Positions 48,321 through 57,064 of a DNA stretch of 64,000 nucleotides are shown in pieces. The notes beneath the pieces were generated by a model. It saw nothing but the letters and a program-made list of their open reading frames with translations. It ran no database searches and had not been told where the DNA came from. Every line of letters starts with the position of its first letter. The first letter of the stretch is position 1. A program made the translations under genes and the position numbers. The stretch comes from Psychrobacter nivimaris. Its GTDB lineage: Bacteria > Pseudomonadota > Gammaproteobacteria > Pseudomonadales > Moraxellaceae. The stretch covers positions 1 through 64,000 of the forward strand of contig NZ_VZIZ01000017.1 of NCBI RefSeq assembly GCF_009812035.1, read 5' to 3'.

Positions 48321-49190
48321 TTATACGGCGACTTTTGCTTTGATAGCAGGGTGCGACTCATAGTCATTGACGCTAATGTCTTCGTAATCAAACGCAAATA
48401 TGTCTTTTACTTCAGGATTCAAAGACAACGTCGGCAATTCATATAGCGAGCGAGTCAACTGTAGCTCAGCCTGCTCACGGTGGTTTTGATAAATATGACA
48501 ATCACCACCTGTCCAAACAAACTCTCCAACTTCTAGACCACACACCTGCGCGATCATATGAGTCAATAGCGCATAGCTCGCAATGTTGAAAGGCACGCCT
48601 AGGAATAAGTCAGCCGAACGTTGATACAACTGGCACGACAGCTTATTGTCTGCGACAAAGAACTGAAATAACGTATGACATGGTGGTAGGGCTACTTGCT
48701 CTGCCTCACCTGGATTCCAGCCAGAAACAATCAAACGGCGTGAATTCGGATTAGTCTTTATCTGTTCAACGACTTGTGCGATTTGATCGACGCCATCAGC
48801 GTTATAACTGGCATCTTCATTTTTGGTCGCGCCATAGTTACGCCATTGATGACCATAGATAGGACCCAAATCGCCAGCAGGTCTGTTAAAGCGCGCGGTC
48901 TGTTCTGCTGTCGCCCACTCATTCCAGATACGAACGTTATTCTGTTGCAGATAGTCAACATGAGTGCTGCCACTTAAAAACCATAATAGCTCATAAGCGA
49001 TAGATTTAAAGTGAACCTTTTTAGTCGTTAGCAGTGGAAAGCCTTCTGCTAAGTCAAAGCGTAGCTGCGCGCCAAAATGGCTAAGCGTACCAGTACCAGT
49101 ACGATCACCTTTTTCAGTGCCATTGTCGAGAACGTGGCGTAGTAAATCTAAATAGCCTTGCTCGTTATTACTTTGGGTGTCATTGATCAT
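48321..49190 (-). CDS. thyA: thymidylate synthase
   Basis: A 289-residue ThyA that methylates dUMP using methylene-tetrahydrofolate. The catalytic Cys is in [12 protein letters not shown]. Other landmarks are [13 protein letters not shown] and [22 protein letters not shown] precedes the ATG. It sits in lgt-thyA-folA, a common gammaproteobacterial order. Confidence 0.97.
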   Translation of the reverse strand: MINDTQSNNEQGYLDLLRHVLDNGTEKGDRTGTGTLSHFGAQLRFDLAEGFPLLTTKKVHFKSIAYELLWFLSGSTHVDYLQQNNVRIWNEWATAEQTARFNRPAGDLGPIYGHQWRNYGATKNEDASYNADGVDQIAQVVEQIKTNPNSRRLIVSGWNPGEAEQVALPPCHTLFQFFVADNKLSCQLYQRSADLFLGVPFNIASYALLTHMIAQVCGLEVGEFVWTGGDCHIYQNHREQAELQLTRSLYELPTLSLNPEVKDIFAFDYEDISVNDYESHPAIKAKVAV

Positions 49191-49338
49191 AAAATGCTCT
49201 TTAGTTACTGCTGACAGTACATACAGGCTAGATGGATAGTCGATATATACACTGTCATTATTGAAAGTATTGCTAGGATAAGCGTTTTGACAGCTTACCC
49301 TATTTTAAGTCATCAACCTTTATCACAAAAGGGTAGGC

Positions 49339-50223
49339 TTAATAAGCAGCTTGCTTACCCCAGTCGTAGATGCCACGTTTGTAAGCGTAACCGATCAAGA
49401 ACAGACCGATAATTATCATTGGGGCGCTTAGTATCTGACCTTTGGTCATCCAACCCAGCAAGATGAATCCTTGGTCGATGTCTGGCTGGCGAAAGAACTC
49501 AATGATAAAGCGGCTAAAGCCATAACCAAGCATAAAGACACCGGTCACTGCCATCCGAGGACGGGGCTTCGATGAGTACCACCACAAGAATAGAAACAAC
49601 AGTAGACCTTCTGCAAGGGCTTCATACAATTGCGACGGGTGACGAGGCAACAGGTACTGACCATTGACTTCAGTCATCAGATCTTGTAGCGCAGGATTAG
49701 CTTGTAGCTGCTGCATATCAACACTAGCGGCCTGCGGGAAGTAGGTCAACCAGTTATAGCCACCGTCAGATACGCGGCCCCATAGTTCGGCATTGATGTA
49801 GTTACCAATACGTCCGAACAATAAACCAGTTGGTACGCAGGGAACGACAAAATCGAGCACTTGGAAAGGTGTCTTTTTATATTTGCGGGCAAAATACAGC
49901 ATACCCAACATGACACCAATCAGGCCGCCATGGAATGACATACCGCCTTCCCAGACCTTGAACAGATAGGCAGGGTTTTGGAGCAGTTCACCGAACTGAT
50001 AAAATAATACATAGCCGACACGGCCACCTAATATCACACCAAGTGCGCCAAAAAACACTAGGTCAGAGACCATATCTGTCGTCCAGCCTTCACGCTTGGT
50101 ACTGCGGTACCATGCCAGTCCGTAAGCGGCGGCAAATGCCAACAAATACATCAGCCCATACCAATGGACTTCGACAGGTCCAACTGCTAATGCTACAGGA
50201 TCGTACTGAGGATGAATCATCAT
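49339..50223 (-). CDS. lgt: prolipoprotein diacylglyceryl transferase
   Basis: A 294-residue inner-membrane enzyme with seven helices that lipidates the cysteine of prolipoproteins. The signature GRIGNYINAELWGR and the catalytic His region MSFHGGLIGVMLG are present. It matters for lipoproteins such as UrtA encoded nearby. There are two adjacent ATG codons (50223 and 50220) and no clear ribosome site. Confidence 0.96.
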   Translation of the reverse strand: MMIHPQYDPVALAVGPVEVHWYGLMYLLAFAAAYGLAWYRSTKREGWTTDMVSDLVFFGALGVILGGRVGYVLFYQFGELLQNPAYLFKVWEGGMSFHGGLIGVMLGMLYFARKYKKTPFQVLDFVVPCVPTGLLFGRIGNYINAELWGRVSDGGYNWLTYFPQAASVDMQQLQANPALQDLMTEVNGQYLLPRHPSQLYEALAEGLLLFLFLWWYSSKPRPRMAVTGVFMLGYGFSRFIIEFFRQPDIDQGFILLGWMTKGQILSAPMIIIGLFLIGYAYKRGIYDWGKQAAY

Positions 50224-50540
50224 AAGGGCATCATAATATTGATAATAAAATACTGACTATAATAGCAAATTTCGTTCAATGGGCATACACAATTGCTATG
50301 ACGCCAATCAGAGGATATTGGTAATGTGAGTTTTTGAAATGGCACAGAATATATAGGCTAAGAGTCAAAAAATAAGAAGTGAGGTAAAAAGTGACTTTAA
50401 TTAAGGAGTGTTTTCGTGATGATATGTAATCTTGGTAGCTAGCAGCTCAGAATAAAAGCGTGATTTCTGTTGTTTTAAGCGGTCACTACCAAGTGTTCGT
50501 AAATAAACGCAGTTAAGCCAATATAGCTAAGTAAATGCAG
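50224..50540. other. spacer between urtE and lgt
   Basis: A 317-base gap. CTTGGTAG (50431-50438) pairs with CTACCAAG (50486-50493) around a 47-base loop. No typical terminator for the urt operon is seen. An lgt promoter is presumably close to 50224. Confidence 0.35.
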
Positions 50541-51239
50541 CTAGATGGCGACTAAGTCTTGTACTTTGTTTTCGACCATCGTGTCGCCTGCGCCTTGTGA
50601 GACTACCTTGCCGCGTGATAATACCGTGTAATTGTCAGCAAGCTCTTCGGCGAACTCATAGAACTGCTCAACCAGTACAATGGCCATGTCACCTTTGTCA
50701 GCCAAGTCACGTAGTACTCGGCCAATATCTTTGATGATAGAAGGCTGTATACCCTCAGTTGGCTCATCTAAAATTAACACAGTCGGCTCGGAGGCTAAGG
50801 CACGGGCGATAGCAAGTTGCTGCTGCTGACCACCAGACAAATCACCACCGCGGCGATGTTTCATCTCATCGAGTACCGGAAAAATATCGTATAAATGCTT
50901 GGGTACGTGTTTTGCCTTGCTGCGTGAAAACTTGGCCATACCGATTAAAATATTTTCTTCTACGGTCAGTGTTGAAAAAATATCGCGTCCTTGTGGTACA
51001 TAAGCCAGTCCAGCTCGGACACGTTGCTCGGGAGACATCTTGCTGATGTCTTTATCATTAAGCAAAATCTCTCCTGATTTAATCGGCAATATCCCCATCA
51101 GGCATTTAAGTAGCGTAGTTTTGCCCACGCCATTGCGTCCAAGTATCACGCTGCACGCGCCTACAGGTGCTGTAAACGAGACATCTCGTAAGATATGACT
51201 GCCGCCGTAATACTGGTTGATATCGTTCACTTGTAACAT
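50541..51239 (-). CDS. urtE: urea ABC transporter ATPase UrtE
   Basis: A 232-residue LivF-like ATPase. Walker A is GRNGVGKTT, the signature LSGGQQQQLAIARAL and Walker B VLILDEPTEGIQ. The opening MLQVNDINQYYGGSHILRDV matches UrtE, and EPTEGIQPSII is typical of this group. AGGAG precedes the ATG. Last gene of urtABCDE. Confidence 0.95.
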   Translation of the reverse strand: MLQVNDINQYYGGSHILRDVSFTAPVGACSVILGRNGVGKTTLLKCLMGILPIKSGEILLNDKDISKMSPEQRVRAGLAYVPQGRDIFSTLTVEENILIGMAKFSRSKAKHVPKHLYDIFPVLDEMKHRRGGDLSGGQQQQLAIARALASEPTVLILDEPTEGIQPSIIKDIGRVLRDLADKGDMAIVLVEQFYEFAEELADNYTVLSRGKVVSQGAGDTMVENKVQDLVAI

Positions 51240-51317
51240 AGCTGTCTCCTAAACTCTAAAACTTTTCTAATATTTTAAAGGGAATATTCGTTTGGCTCGT
51301 CTAGATGATTCGTTCGG

Positions 51318-52163
51318 CTATCGCCCTAAGTAGGACTCAATCACTGCTTCATTGGCTTGCACTTCAGCTAACGTACCTTCGGCCAAAATAGCCCCTTGTG
51401 CCAATACCGTGACTTTTTCACTGATAGCATCGATAAAGGTCATATCGTGCTCGACCACTACTAATGTATGATTCTTTTTAAGCCGTAGACACAGCTCAGC
51501 GGTATGTTCTGTTTCGGCATCGGTCATACCTGCCACAGGCTCATCAAGCAAAATAAGCTTGGGGCTTTGCATCAGTAACATACCAATCTCTAACCACTGT
51601 TTCTGCCCATGTGAAAGCAAACCAGCAGGTTTGTTGATTTTATCGGTCAGGCGAATTTGTTGTAGGGTCGCGTCGAGGGTATCGCGAGTATCGGCATTGA
51701 GTTTGTTGAACAAGCTTTTAACCACACGTTTGTCTTTTGGCGCAGCAAGTAACAGATTATCCATTACCGTAAAATTTTCAAAGACAGTAGGTTTTTGAAA
51801 CTTGCGTCCGATGCCAGCTTCAGCGATTTGTTCGGTGGATAAGTTAGCAAGGTTGTGGGTTTGACCAAAAAATACGCTGCCCTCAGTGGGGCGGGTTTTA
51901 CCTGTGATGACATCCATTAGTGTGGTTTTACCAGCGCCATTGGGGCCAATAATGCAGCGTAGCTCACCTTCTTCAATATATAGTGACAGATTGTTGAGTG
52001 CTCGAAATGAATCAAACCAAACACTTAAGTCTTCTAAATATAATGCAATGCCATGGCTAAAATCGACGCCTGATGGCTTTGGGTGACTGCGGCCAGTACC
52101 GCCGTGAGTACTTCCATACTCATTAATAATTTGCTCAGTCGTTGACGGTTTATCATTTAGCAT
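51318..52163 (-). CDS. urtD: urea ABC transporter ATPase UrtD
   Basis: A 281-residue LivG-like ATPase. Walker A is GPNGAGKTT, the UrtD-type signature LLSHGQKQWLEIGMLL and Walker B LILLDEPVAGMTD. The HGQKQWLEIGM form is characteristic of UrtD. The ATG at 52163 shares one base with the urtC stop (TAATG), suggesting translational coupling, and has AGGAG upstream. The longer frame to 52262 only reads back into urtC. Confidence 0.95.
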   Translation of the reverse strand: MLNDKPSTTEQIINEYGSTHGGTGRSHPKPSGVDFSHGIALYLEDLSVWFDSFRALNNLSLYIEEGELRCIIGPNGAGKTTLMDVITGKTRPTEGSVFFGQTHNLANLSTEQIAEAGIGRKFQKPTVFENFTVMDNLLLAAPKDKRVVKSLFNKLNADTRDTLDATLQQIRLTDKINKPAGLLSHGQKQWLEIGMLLMQSPKLILLDEPVAGMTDAETEHTAELCLRLKKNHTLVVVEHDMTFIDAISEKVTVLAQGAILAEGTLAEVQANEAVIESYLGR

Positions 52164-53233
52164 TACTGTTTCTCCTTTTTGAAGCGATCGAACAAGCCCA
52201 TAATGCCATTGGGTAAAAACAACGTTACGACGACGAACAGTCCACCTAATATCAATAGCCAAAATTCAGGGTAGGCAACCGTAAAGTAGGTTTTTACTGC
52301 ATTTACCACACCAGTTCCTAAAATCGCGCCAATTAAGCTTCCTCGACCACCAGTTGCTACCCAGACGGCTATCTCAATCGAGTTCACTGGGTTCATCTCA
52401 CTCGGATTGATAATGCCGACTTGCGGCACGTATAGCGCACCTGCGACACCAGCAATGACAGCGGATAATACCCAAGCGGATAGCTTGTACCATAATGTAC
52501 GGTAGCCTAAATACTGCAAGCGGTTTTCGCTGTCACGAATGGCACCAAGTACTCGACCATAAGGTTGGTTCATTAAATGACGCAAACCCATATAAGAGAC
52601 TAACAATGCTAAGGCCGTGACGAAGCACAGCATTGAGCGCGTAGAGGCAGCGGTAATGTCATAGCCGAGTAAGGTGGTAAAACCAGTAAAGCCATTGTTA
52701 CCACCGAAGCCTGTCTCATTACGGAAGAACAGCAAGGCTGCTGCATAGACCATGGCTTGGGTGATGATAGAAAAATAAACGCCTTTGATTTTGGAGCGAA
52801 AAGCAAAGAAACCAAATATAAACGCAACCAAGCCAGGTACTAATACGACCAGTACGACTGCCCACCAAAAGTGCTGCGTGCCAGCCCAATACCATGGCAT
52901 CTCAGTCCAGCTCAAAAATCGCATAAAGTCAGGAAGCGCGTCGCCTGCTGTCTCACGTGTTAGGTACATGCCAAACGCATAACCACCCAAAGCAAAATAC
53001 AAGCCATGTCCCAAGCTCAAAATACCAGCATAGCCCCAGACGAGATCTAGTGCCAAAGCCACCATGGCCAGTGCCATGATTTTGCCAATCAAGGTAATCC
53101 AGTAGGCTGAAAGGTGAAAGGCTGAGGTCTCCGGCATAAGATGTAGCCAAGGCAGTATCAGTAGTACGGCAAAACATAATCCAATTAAAACAGCACTACG
53201 CGGTGTATCAGACAGTAATTTGATCAGTATCAT
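52163..53233 (-). CDS. urtC: urea ABC transporter permease UrtC
   Basis: A 356-residue LivM-like permease with about ten helices. The block LVWGYAGILSLGHGLYFALGGYAFGMYL and the cytoplasmic loop GAIRDSENRLQYLGY are typical. AAGGAG precedes the ATG at 53233, eleven bases past the urtB stop. The longer frame to 53272 is not needed. Confidence 0.95.
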   Translation of the reverse strand: MILIKLLSDTPRSAVLIGLCFAVLLILPWLHLMPETSAFHLSAYWITLIGKIMALAMVALALDLVWGYAGILSLGHGLYFALGGYAFGMYLTRETAGDALPDFMRFLSWTEMPWYWAGTQHFWWAVVLVVLVPGLVAFIFGFFAFRSKIKGVYFSIITQAMVYAAALLFFRNETGFGGNNGFTGFTTLLGYDITAASTRSMLCFVTALALLVSYMGLRHLMNQPYGRVLGAIRDSENRLQYLGYRTLWYKLSAWVLSAVIAGVAGALYVPQVGIINPSEMNPVNSIEIAVWVATGGRGSLIGAILGTGVVNAVKTYFTVAYPEFWLLILGGLFVVVTLFLPNGIMGLFDRFKKEKQ

Positions 53234-53243
53234 AGGAGTCTCC

Positions 53244-55070
53244 TTATTCGACAAAGCGGCCTTTGAGTGCAAATAAACCTTGTGGCCGTTTCTGAATAAA
53301 CAGAATCACAAGAACCAACAACACAATCTTTGCCAATACCGCACCGATACCAATCTCAAGTACCGTACCGCTAATACCAAGTCCCAAGGCGGCCAATACT
53401 GCGCCCCATACTTGTCCGACACCGCCAACGACGACGACCAAAAAGGTATCAATGATATAGGTTTGGCCCAAATCAGGACCGACGTTGCCTACTTGGGCAA
53501 GGGCACAGCCAGCCATACCAGCCAGCCCAGAACCCAAACCAAATGCCATCATATCGATACGTGCAGAGGGGATGCCAACAGCACGTGCCATTTGACGGTT
53601 TTGAGTGACGGCTCGTATAAACAAACCAAAGCGGGTTTTGTTGAGTAAGTACACCAAGAGTGCCACGACGATGACGGTAAAACCAATAATGGCGATACGG
53701 TTATAAGGCAGCACCAAACTTGATGACACTTGGTACGCGCCGCTGAGCCACGCCACGTTACTGACTTCAACGTTTTGTGCACCAAAAATCATTCGTACTA
53801 ATTGCATCAAAATCAGACTGACGCCAAAGGTCGCCAGCAAGGTCTCTAGCTCACGACCATATAATGGGCGAATCACGATACGTTCAATAATCATGCCGAT
53901 GATGGCACTAACTAAAAATGCAGCTGGAATAGCAACAAGCAGATACCAGCCAGCCATATCTGGCATATAAGCTTGAAAGAAGTTTTGCACCATATAAGTG
54001 GTATAAGCCCCGATCATGATTAGCTCACCATGTGCCATATTAATCACGCCAAGCAGACCAAAGGTAATCGCGAGACCAAGCGCCGCAAGCAGTAAAATAC
54101 TAGCGGTACTCATACCAGTGAAAATATGACCCGTCCATGTGCTGATTTCGATACGACGTGACACGCTAGATTCAGCATCGATAAGTGCAGCTTTGAGCGA
54201 GGCATCTAAGCCATCAGCCGCGAGGGCAGACTCGATATCGACCAATACTTGTGGGTTATCACTATCAGCGAGTAGATTGACCGCTGCAATCTGAGTGGGC
54301 AGGTCACCGTTTTTGAAATCAATACGAGCTTGTAGTGCGGTTAGTGCTTTTTGAACTTTAGCGCTGTCTTCATTTGCCGCTGCTGTCGTAATAATGGCTG
54401 GATCTACTTGGTCAATATTGTCAGCCAAAATCTCTACAGCTTGCAGGCGCTGTGCGGGCTTGTCAGAAGCCAGCTTTACCTTAGCCTGTCCAAAGATAAG
54501 CGCTGAGCGAAGGGCATTAGTCAGGGTGATTTGTGATAAATCACTTGGCCAATCGTCAGTCTCTTTTTTATCAGGATAAGTAAACAGCTGATCTTCTTTA
54601 TTCAATAAATACGTTTGCCCACCGTTGCCTTGATATAGCTCATCATTGGCAATAAATTCAACCAAACTATCTAAACTCTCAACGGATCCTGGCCAATCAC
54701 TTAGCATGGCTTGGCGCTTACTAAAATCGCCGGCCACGAATTGTTGAATGGCATCACCTGAGCTTGTAGTTGCTGTTGAAATATTTGAGGTGCTGGCTTG
54801 AGTAGAAGTAGATACGTTCGCAGTCGTGACCAGTGATTGCTCACTATGAACGGTATTCGTATCGTGGTCATGTACCTGACCATCATGATCCGCATACGCT
54901 GTGGTGGTGAAAGTTGTTATGCATAATGCCATCAATGCAAGTAACCGCAGAGGCACATAAATTGAAAAACGAGCCGCCTGCTGCATGACTTCACTGACTG
55001 ATGCTTGTGGGTTATTACCATTTTTAGACGATGTTTGCCCTACAAACGGGCGTAAAGTATGGTGCTGCAT
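53244..55070 (-). CDS. urtB: urea ABC transporter permease UrtB
   Basis: A 608-residue LivH-like permease with the long periplasmic N-terminal domain typical of UrtB. A hydrophobic signal-like segment (LRLLALMALCITTFTTTAYA) follows a 40-residue polar head. Next come a His/Asp-rich stretch (ADHDGQVHDHDTNTVH), a Ser/Thr-rich linker, and helical repeats to about residue 300. The membrane part begins near GMSTASILLLAALGLAITFGLLGVINMAHGE. It is longer than common UrtB (about 530). GGGAG before the ATG at 55070 fixes the start. Confidence 0.92.
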   Translation of the reverse strand: MQHHTLRPFVGQTSSKNGNNPQASVSEVMQQAARFSIYVPLRLLALMALCITTFTTTAYADHDGQVHDHDTNTVHSEQSLVTTANVSTSTQASTSNISTATTSSGDAIQQFVAGDFSKRQAMLSDWPGSVESLDSLVEFIANDELYQGNGGQTYLLNKEDQLFTYPDKKETDDWPSDLSQITLTNALRSALIFGQAKVKLASDKPAQRLQAVEILADNIDQVDPAIITTAAANEDSAKVQKALTALQARIDFKNGDLPTQIAAVNLLADSDNPQVLVDIESALAADGLDASLKAALIDAESSVSRRIEISTWTGHIFTGMSTASILLLAALGLAITFGLLGVINMAHGELIMIGAYTTYMVQNFFQAYMPDMAGWYLLVAIPAAFLVSAIIGMIIERIVIRPLYGRELETLLATFGVSLILMQLVRMIFGAQNVEVSNVAWLSGAYQVSSSLVLPYNRIAIIGFTVIVVALLVYLLNKTRFGLFIRAVTQNRQMARAVGIPSARIDMMAFGLGSGLAGMAGCALAQVGNVGPDLGQTYIIDTFLVVVVGGVGQVWGAVLAALGLGISGTVLEIGIGAVLAKIVLLVLVILFIQKRPQGLFALKGRFVE

Positions 55071-55200
55071 GTGCGGCTCCCTATTTTTCACAGACAACAA
55101 ACCCTTAGCCACTACTACTTAACGGATTAAGCGATAGAAGAGTTGATAAGGTTTGGTGTTATTTAAAAGTTGAGAATAAGTGTTGAAAATAAATGTGAAA

Positions 55201-55247
55201 AGTAGGCGTTAGGATTGTTATTAGTGTCATTTATCCATCCGCCTACT
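55201..55247 (-). repeat. stem-loop between urtA and urtB
   Basis: AGTAGGCG pairs perfectly with CGCCTACT around a 31-base loop, followed by TTTT on the minus strand. It may act as a partial terminator or 3' stabiliser and so favour the binding-protein message over the permease message. Confidence 0.5.
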
Positions 55248-55298
55248 ATTCAATTACTATCCACGTGCTTTTCAGTACTGACTTATTTAGGGAATAGC

Positions 55299-56651
55299 CT
55301 ATTTAGGAATGTATTCGCTCCAAGGCTGCGCTTGAATGACTTCTGGTGTTTTAAAAATCGTATCAAACTGACCATCGGCACGGATTTGACCAATCATGAC
55401 TGGCTTCCATAGATGATGATTTTTATCATCCATTTTCAACGTGTAGCCAGAAGGCGCATCAAATGTCTGACCAGCCATGCTGATACGTACCTTATCGACA
55501 TCGGTGGTGCCTGCTTTTTCAACGGCTTGTTTCCACATGTTGATACCCACATAGGTAGCTTCCATTGGATCATTGGTCACGACTTTTTCAGCATTCGGTA
55601 ATTTTTGGTCTAATGCATATTGCTTGTAGCGTTTGGTAAATGCACTGTTGGTTGGGTTTTTGATCGACATAAAGTAGTTCCATGCCGCCAAATGACCTTG
55701 TAGCAGGCTGGTATCGATACCGCGTAGCTCTTCTTCACCGACTGAGAACGCCATGACTGGAATGTCTGACGCTTTGATGCCTTGGTTCGCCAGTTCACGA
55801 TAGAACGGAACGTTTGAATCACCGTTGATGGTAGAAATTACTGCGGTCTTTTTACCCGTTGAGAATTTTTTGACATTAGATACGATGGTTTGATAATTGC
55901 TGAAGCCAAATGGTGTGTACTCTTCCATGATGTCTGCATCAGCCACGCCTTTCGATTTCAAAAATGCCTTTAAAATCTGGTTGGTGGTACGTGGATAAAC
56001 ATAGTCAGTACCTAACAATACAAAACGCTCTGCACCGCCACCTTCTTCACTCATTAAGTACTCTACCGCTGGAATGGCTTGCTGATTTGGTGCCGCACCC
56101 GTGTAAAAAATATTTTCTGATTGCTCTTGTCCTTCGTACTGCACTGGATAAAACATCAACCCGTTTAACTCTTCAACCACTGGCAGTACGGATTTGCGTG
56201 ATACCGATGTCCAACCGCCAAAGATGACATCTACTTTGTCTTGAGTGAGCAGCTGACGGGCTTTTTCGGCAAACAACGGCCAATCAGAAGCAGGGTCGAC
56301 GACTACTGGTTCTAGTTGCTTACCGAGTACACCGCCATTGGCATTGATCTCATCAATGGTCATCAGCGCGGTATCTTTTAGAGAGGTTTCAGAGATGGCC
56401 ATGGTGCCAGATAGCGAATGTAAGATGCCCACTTTGATCGTGTCGCCATCAGCGGCAGGGGTAGTCGTTGTCTCTGTATTTGTTTCGGCTGTTGTCTCTG
56501 TGGCTGTCGCGGTTTCGGCAGGCTTTTGACAGCCAGCGAGACTCAAGCTACCAACGACGGCAATCGCTAATAATGAGAAGCGTGATTTGATTTTGCCTTG
56601 CAGATGAGTCTCAACAAACTGAGGATTGGCTAAAGTTGGTAACGAAAACAT
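55299..56651 (-). CDS. urtA: urea ABC transporter substrate-binding lipoprotein UrtA
   Basis: A 450-residue periplasmic binding protein. The lipobox LSLAGC places the lipidated Cys at residue 41. A Thr/Glu/Ala-rich linker (about 45-70) ends before DTIKVGILHSLSGTMAISE, the start of the urea-type binding domain. GWTSVSRKSVLPVVEE and FYPVQYEGQE are typical of UrtA and differ from amino acid binders. Two in-frame ATG codons occur; the second (56651) has AGGAG at a proper distance, while for the first (56657) it is too close. Under predicted sigma-54 and NtrC control. Confidence 0.96.
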   Translation of the reverse strand: MFSLPTLANPQFVETHLQGKIKSRFSLLAIAVVGSLSLAGCQKPAETATATETTAETNTETTTTPAADGDTIKVGILHSLSGTMAISETSLKDTALMTIDEINANGGVLGKQLEPVVVDPASDWPLFAEKARQLLTQDKVDVIFGGWTSVSRKSVLPVVEELNGLMFYPVQYEGQEQSENIFYTGAAPNQQAIPAVEYLMSEEGGGAERFVLLGTDYVYPRTTNQILKAFLKSKGVADADIMEEYTPFGFSNYQTIVSNVKKFSTGKKTAVISTINGDSNVPFYRELANQGIKASDIPVMAFSVGEEELRGIDTSLLQGHLAAWNYFMSIKNPTNSAFTKRYKQYALDQKLPNAEKVVTNDPMEATYVGINMWKQAVEKAGTTDVDKVRISMAGQTFDAPSGYTLKMDDKNHHLWKPVMIGQIRADGQFDTIFKTPEVIQAQPWSEYIPK

Positions 56652-56709
56652 GGACATCTCCTAAATAAACACAAAAGATAAAATATGGCTCCTGAACACT
56701 TATTAAGAG

Positions 56710-56726
56710 TTCAAGTTCCGTGCCAA
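56710..56726 (-). promoter_or_regulatory. sigma-54-like promoter of urtABCDE
   Basis: The minus strand reads TTGGCACGGAACTTGAA. The -24 part TGGCACG is perfect and the -12 part is TTGAA with correct spacing. It differs from the glnK promoter at only three of 17 bases and lies 59 bases before the urtA ATG. Confidence 0.6.
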
Positions 56727-56796
56727 GTAGAAAAAGCCAATAATCGTGTAATAATTGAGCAATAATTAAGTATTGTTTAATATATTCATTAATTTA

Positions 56797-56853
56797 GTGC
56801 AGGAAGGTTAATAAACTGCACCATAAAGGGGAGATGAACAAAAAAATGGTGCA
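56797..56853 (-). promoter_or_regulatory. NtrC-like half-sites upstream of urtA
   Basis: TGCACCAT (minus strand, 56853-56846), ATGGTGCA (56824-56817) and TGCACTAA-like (from about 56801) lie 70-140 bases upstream of the sigma-54-like promoter. The NtrC consensus is built on TGCAC...GTGCA. The spacing between half-sites is wider than usual. Confidence 0.45.
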
Positions 56854-57064
56854 ATACAGAAAACCAAATTTTTAAAATTGAAGAGCTACCATATGAAGAG
56901 ATTTATCGCTAAAGGCGCTGTTTACTAAAAATTCTGTCTGCCAAAAGCATTTATTGCCAAAGACCTGCAAAACGGCTACGGTAATATCTCTAAGATAGTT
57001 ACTATTTTGCGCGTTGAGCCAATGCGTGGCTGCCATGATGGATTTTACTGCTAAGGAATGATGT

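Larger units (their letters stand above)
56652..57064. other. divergent urtA / MuiA upstream region
   Basis: A 413-base gap with the sigma-54-like urtA promoter and NtrC-like half-sites, listed separately. The part near 57064 shows nothing further. Confidence 0.45.

Noticed and set aside
52164-52262. Longer N-terminus for UrtD
   Set aside because: It reads back into urtC in a different frame. The ATG at 52163 with AGGAG and the TAATG overlap with the urtC stop explain the start better.
53280-53648. 122-residue plus-strand frame inside urtB
   Set aside because: It is antisense to well-conserved UrtB membrane segments and has no independent support.
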